Source of the DNA: an uncultured Eubacteriales bacterium
GTDB taxonomy: Bacteria > Bacillota > Clostridia > Oscillospirales > Oscillospiraceae
Length of the DNA stretch: 8,279 bases
Direction of reading: 5' to 3'
Assembly: GCA_900546295.1 (NCBI GenBank)
Contig: URCK01000071.1
Location: 1-8,279 of the forward strand
A program made the position numbers and the translations under genes. Below the pieces are notes generated by a model, which was not told the origin of the DNA, searched no databases, and saw only the letters and a list, made by a program, of their open reading frames with translations. This document shows, piece after piece, positions 6,085 to 8,279 of the stretch (its first letter is position 1; the number at the start of each line of letters is the position of its first letter).

Positions 6085-6531
6085 ATGAAGAAGACGCTTG
6101 CAATGCTCTGCCTGACGGCGCTGGCGCTCGTTTCACTCGTCGGCTGCGGCGAGAAAAAGGGCGGCAGCACCGTGAGCGGCAGACCGAAGAGCGAAATGAG
6201 CGAAAAGAAGAAAGATCTGCCCCGCGGCGACGATATGAGCGGAAAAGACGCGAACGACAAGAGCATCACCGGCGACGGCATGGTGGGCGACAAGATGAAG
6301 GACGCGGGGAGAAGAGCTGCGGCCGCCGCGCGGAGCGCCGCCGGACGCAGCCGCTACTACGGCATCCCGAGCACCGACGCACAGTCGCGCAGCGGCGGGC
6401 GCAGCCTGACGGGGATCGACCTGAACTCAAACGATCTGCGCTACCGCCAGATGCTCTCGAACGGCCGCGTCCGCGACACGGACGGGTTTTTGTTCGACGG
6501 CGAGAACACACATTTCAACACCCTGCGCTGA
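6085..6531 (+). CDS. Small putative lipoprotein of unknown function
   Basis: I do not recognise this family. The 148-residue product starts with a lipoprotein signal peptide: MKKT, a hydrophobic core (LAMLCLTALALVSL), and lipobox LVGC with the acceptor Cys at residue 21. It should be exported, lipid-modified and anchored to the outer face of the cytoplasmic membrane. The mature part is hydrophilic and of low complexity: Lys/Asp/Gly-rich at about 22-72, an Arg/Ala-rich run with six Ala/Arg pairs near 75-90, then a more ordinary C-terminus with SLTGIDLNSNDLRYRQML and GFLFDGENTHFN. No catalytic motif is visible. AAGGAG (6069-6074) lies 10 bases before the ATG. The frame is open for 61 codons upstream, but the signal peptide and ribosome binding site decide this start. 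It is probably monocistronic, with a terminator directly after it. Confidence 0.78.
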   Translation: MKKTLAMLCLTALALVSLVGCGEKKGGSTVSGRPKSEMSEKKKDLPRGDDMSGKDANDKSITGDGMVGDKMKDAGRRAAAAARSAAGRSRYYGIPSTDAQSRSGGRSLTGIDLNSNDLRYRQMLSNGRVRDTDGFLFDGENTHFNTLR

Positions 6532-6534
6532 CAC

Positions 6535-6565
6535 AAGGGGGAGCCTGCGCTCCCTCTTATTTTTT
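6535..6565 (+). terminator. Intrinsic terminator after the lipoprotein gene
   Basis: AAGGGGGAGC (6535-6544) pairs with GCTCCCTCTT (6549-6558) over 10 bases including one G-U, around a CTGC loop, followed by ATTTTTT. It begins 3 bases after the stop codon and isolates the lipoprotein gene from the modE-like gene. Confidence 0.88.
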
Positions 6566-6571
6566 GCCGTA

Positions 6572-6600
6572 TTGACGGATGAGATGCGCTCCGATATAAT
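6572..6600 (+). promoter_or_regulatory. Sigma-A-type promoter of the modE-like gene
   Basis: TTGACG (6572-6577) and a perfect TATAAT (6595-6600) are separated by 17 bases, the best-matching promoter in the window (11 of 12 positions). It begins 7 bases after the preceding terminator. The short leader of about 20 bases holds an AAGGGA-type ribosome binding site (6611-6616). Confidence 0.85.
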
Positions 6601-6605
6601 CGGAG
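6589..6605. promoter_or_regulatory. Perfect palindrome over the -10 box, candidate operator
   Basis: CTCCGATATAATCGGAG consists of perfect 7-base arms around ATA and contains the whole -10 box TATAAT. A protein bound here would block RNA polymerase. The next gene encodes a ModE-type winged-helix protein, a family that binds AT-centred palindromes, so autorepression is plausible but inferred. Confidence 0.55.
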
Positions 6606-6627
6606 ACGAGAAGGGAAGTGCTGCTGA

Positions 6628-7023
6628 ATGGACCGAGAACTCCGCGTGGCGATCTCCGCAAAGATGTTTACCGACCGAAAATGCTTCGGCCCGGGTGTTG
6701 CGCAGCTTTTGACGCTCGTGGACGAGCTGCATTCGCTGCGCGCGGCGGCGATGTCGATGTCCATGGCGTACTCCAAGGCGTGGACGGTCATCCGCAGCGC
6801 CGAAGAGGGGCTGGGGTTCAAGCTGCTCACCTCCACCGCAGGGGGAAAGCACGGCGGCGGCGCGGTGCTGACAGACGAGGCGCGGCAGATGCTCGCCGCC
6901 TACGAGAACTACTGCGAGAAACTGCGCGCCTACGGCGAGAAGCTCTTTGAAGAGACCTTTGCCTTTTACGACGACATTCCCAAGCAGGAAGTGCATAAAA
7001 AGGAGGAACGATATGCTCGGTAA
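6628..7023 (+). CDS. ModE-type winged-helix regulator, DNA-binding domain only
   Basis: The 131-residue protein resembles the N-terminal DNA-binding domain of the molybdate regulator ModE (LysR-type winged helix). FGPGVAQLLTLVDELHSLRAAA is at about 20-41, the recognition region MSMAYSKAWTVIRSAEEGLG at 44-63, and the wing LLTSTAGGKHGGGAVLTDEA at 66-85, with the Gly-rich GGKxGGG turn typical of the family. The molybdate-binding Mop domains of full ModE are absent; only a charged helical tail follows, so the ligand is unclear. Such single-domain proteins are common in clostridia. The start has AAGGGA 11 bases upstream. Its last 11 bases overlap the next gene, which suggests translational coupling. 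It may repress its own promoter through the palindrome at 6589-6605. Confidence 0.82.
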   Translation: MDRELRVAISAKMFTDRKCFGPGVAQLLTLVDELHSLRAAAMSMSMAYSKAWTVIRSAEEGLGFKLLTSTAGGKHGGGAVLTDEARQMLAAYENYCEKLRAYGEKLFEETFAFYDDIPKQEVHKKEERYAR

Positions 7024-7447
7024 GCTTTGCGTCTGCGGACATGAAATGAAGCCTCAGGGGGAGCAGACCCTCGAGATGAACGGCTCGAGCCTCGGCTCGA
7101 ATATCTGGACGGATCATGTCCCGGTCGAAGTGTACATCTGCTCATGGTGCGGCCGCATGGCGTTCTTTGAACCGGAGGACGTGCGCGAAAAGCGCTTTCG
7201 GGATGCCTGCGAGAAAATGACGATGGACGAGTTGCGTGCGATCGTTTACGATGCCAATCCGGATATGCTGCGCTCTGTTGCGCGCGAGCGCATCGAGGAG
7301 TTGGAGTCGATCGAGCGTTACAAGGCGGAGCAGAAGCAAAAAGAAGAGGAAAGGCGTGCAAAGCGCAAAAAGCTCTTTTCGGGCATTCTCGGCAGGGACG
7401 AGGAGGACGACGGCAAGCCGACGAAAAACCGCCCGCCCGAATTCTGA
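7013..7447 (+). CDS. Zinc-ribbon-like protein of unknown function
   Basis: I do not recognise a named family. The 144-residue protein has a CxC pair at Cys6/Cys8 and a CxxC pair at Cys43/Cys46 (CSWCGR), a likely zinc-ribbon or zinc-finger fold over residues 1-55. The rest is highly charged: predicted helices through about 56-105, then a Lys/Glu/Arg-rich coiled-coil-like run at 106-122 (YKAEQKQKEEERRAKRKK), then an acidic/basic disordered end. There is no signal peptide or membrane segment. AAGGAGG (7000-7006), 6 bases before the ATG, supports this start over the longer open frame from 6947. It overlaps the modE-like gene by 11 bases, so the two are almost certainly co-expressed. A nucleic-acid- or protein-binding accessory role is possible but unproven. 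Confidence 0.72.
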   Translation: MLGKLCVCGHEMKPQGEQTLEMNGSSLGSNIWTDHVPVEVYICSWCGRMAFFEPEDVREKRFRDACEKMTMDELRAIVYDANPDMLRSVARERIEELESIERYKAEQKQKEEERRAKRKKLFSGILGRDEEDDGKPTKNRPPEF

Positions 7448-7488
7448 TGAAATTTCTGCAAAGCTGCGCAGATTGTTCGCTCTTTCGC

Positions 7489-7517
7489 TTGACAAACGCG
7501 CGCGGCGGGTGTACACT
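7489..7517 (+). promoter_or_regulatory. Sigma-A-type promoter of thrS
   Basis: A perfect TTGACA (7489-7494) and TACACT (7512-7517, 4 of 6) are 17 bases apart. Transcription from about 7524 would start just before the base of T-box Stem I at 7532. I see nothing notable in the 41 bases between the preceding stop codon and this promoter. Confidence 0.8.
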
Positions 7518-7531
7518 CCCATCATCAAAAT

Positions 7532-7759
7532 GGCTTAGATAGGGAAGAAACCGGAGTTCACCGCGAAGAGAGGGACGCATTTGGTGCAAGCGTCCTGCGT
7601 GCAGAGCCGGCAGTACCACCCTTGAGCCGCCCGCGAAACAAGCGGGACGGGATCGCCCGTTACAGCGGACACAAGCGGCGCGCAACGCGCAAGCAGGGTG
7701 GAACCGTGGAGTATTTCGATGCTTCACCCCTGATAGACATCGGGGGTGGAGCTTTTTTT
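7532..7759 (+). promoter_or_regulatory. T-box riboswitch leader, threonine specifier (ACC)
   Basis: T-boxes sense uncharged tRNA and let transcription continue when the amino acid is short. Stem I closes with GGCTTAG (7532-7538) and TTGAGCC (7622-7628). Inside are AGAGAG (7568-7573), a distal hairpin GGACGC/GCGTCC (7573-7578, 7590-7595) with the conserved GGTGCAA loop, and a specifier region GTACCACC, where ACC at 7615-7617 (or 7618-7620) is a Thr codon. Two linker hairpins follow (7630-7646, 7647-7660). The T-box core AGGGTGGAACCG (7695-7706) holds the TGGA tRNA-end-binding bulge. The antiterminator pairs AGGG with CCCT (7728-7731) and GTGGAG (7706-7711) with CTTCAC (7722-7727). It is mutually exclusive with the terminator at 7721-7759. 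The codon agrees with thrS downstream. Confidence 0.95.
7721..7759 (+). terminator. Regulated terminator of the T-box leader
   Basis: GCTTCACCCCTGAT (7721-7734) pairs over 14 bases with ATCGGGGGTGGAGC (7739-7752), with two G-U pairs and an AGAC loop, followed by seven Ts. Its left arm shares 7722-7731 with the antiterminator, giving the on/off switch. Confidence 0.94.
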
Positions 7760-7791
7760 GCACCCTCAAGGAACAATGGAGGTAACATACA

Positions 7792-8279
7792 ATGTCCGAA
7801 GAAGTCAAGATCAACGAAGAAAACCAGTTCACGTTTGAAAATCCCGAGTACCGCAAGACCTATTGGCACACCTGCTCCCACGTGCTGGCGCAGGCCGTCA
7901 AGCGCCTCTGGCCCGAGGTGAAGCTCGCCATCGGCCCGAGCATCGACAACGGTTTCTATTACGACCTGCTCGCTCCGTTCTCCTTCACGCCGGAGAACCT
8001 CAGCGAGATCGAGGCGGAGATGCGCAAGATCTGCAAGGAAAAGCTCAAGCTTGAGCGCTTTGAGCTGCCGCGCGAGGAAGCCATCAAGTTCATGGAGGAG
8101 AAGGACGAGCCCTTCAAGGTCGAGCTCATCAACGACCTCCCCAAGGACGCGACCATCAGCTTTTATAAGCAGGGCGAGTTCACCGACCTTTGCGCAGGCC
8201 CGCACCTCGACTCCACCGGCCGCATCAAGGGCAACGGCATCAAGCTGACCGCCTGCAACGCCGCCTACTGGCGCGGCGA
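7792..8279 (+). CDS. thrS: Threonyl-tRNA synthetase, N-terminal part (partial)
   Basis: ThrRS charges tRNA-Thr and hydrolyses mischarged Ser-tRNA-Thr. The window holds 162 complete codons and cuts the gene on the right; full proteins are near 580-640 residues. After only about 25 residues comes the editing (SAD) domain. Its zinc/editing motif His26-xxx-His30 lies in WHTCSHVLAQA, followed by LAIGPSIDNGFYYD. The second motif, Cys134-AGP-His138 in FTDLCAGPHLD, is also intact, so editing should work. The usual N-terminal TGS domain is absent. This is not a wrong start: an in-frame TAA lies at 7783-7785, three codons before the ATG, and GGAGG (7778-7782) is 9 bases upstream. TGS-less ThrRS proteins are known in clostridia. 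Expression is controlled by the T-box leader. Confidence 0.95.
   Translation, partial: MSEEVKINEENQFTFENPEYRKTYWHTCSHVLAQAVKRLWPEVKLAIGPSIDNGFYYDLLAPFSFTPENLSEIEAEMRKICKEKLKLERFELPREEAIKFMEEKDEPFKVELINDLPKDATISFYKQGEFTDLCAGPHLDSTGRIKGNGIKLTACNAAYWRG

Noticed and set aside
3693..6293. 866-codon open frame on the minus strand antisense to etfB and etfA
   Set aside because: It is a shadow of strongly biased codon use in the plus-strand genes. It crosses the etfA terminator, has no family-like sequence and no ribosome binding site.
1..8279. Mobile elements, CRISPR arrays, tRNA or rRNA genes, defence systems
   Set aside because: I looked for transposase or integrase text, terminal repeats, regularly spaced repeats and tRNA-like sequence and found none.

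Overview
The window reads as chromosomal core DNA from a GC-rich butyrate-producing Firmicute, most likely a clostridial gut-type organism near the Oscillospiraceae/Ruminococcaceae. The grounds are strong AGGAGG-type ribosome binding sites, sigma-A promoters with 17-base spacers, a T-box leader, GC-rich third codon positions, and the crt-hbd-bcd-etfB-etfA gene order known from Faecalibacterium/Roseburia-type butyrate producers. The taxon is inferred, not shown directly.

Layout. 1-401 (minus): 5' part of trmB, a tRNA m7G46 methyltransferase. 402-650: divergent promoter region. 651-2316 (plus): crt and hbd, closed by a strong intrinsic terminator at 2340-2370. 2371-2617: a gap with several inverted repeats, then a separate promoter and a Rex-like operator. 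2618-5762: bcd, etfB and etfA, closed by a long terminator at 5772-5810. 5811-6084: a non-coding stretch with hairpins. 6085-6531: a small lipoprotein of unknown function and its terminator. 6572-7447: a promoter whose -10 box lies inside a perfect palindrome, a stand-alone ModE-type winged-helix regulator, and an overlapping zinc-ribbon protein. 7448-7791: promoter plus a threonine-type T-box leader. 7792-8279: start of thrS, cut by the window edge.

How the genes work together. Hbd reduces acetoacetyl-CoA to 3-hydroxybutyryl-CoA, Crt dehydrates it to crotonyl-CoA, and Bcd with EtfAB reduces that to butyryl-CoA. Bcd-EtfAB of this type couples the step by flavin electron bifurcation to ferredoxin reduction. 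The thiolase and the terminal butyrate-forming genes are not in the window. The butyrate genes are split into two transcription units, each with its own promoter. The second carries a good match to the binding site of the NADH/NAD sensor Rex just downstream of its promoter, which would link expression to redox state. The flanking trmB and thrS genes are translation housekeeping genes.

I see no mobile element, CRISPR array, tRNA or rRNA gene, and no clear undescribed multi-gene system. The most notable points are the Rex-like operator, the palindrome over the modE-like promoter, the overlapping ModE-like/zinc-ribbon pair, and the missing acidic cofactor-binding residue in Hbd.
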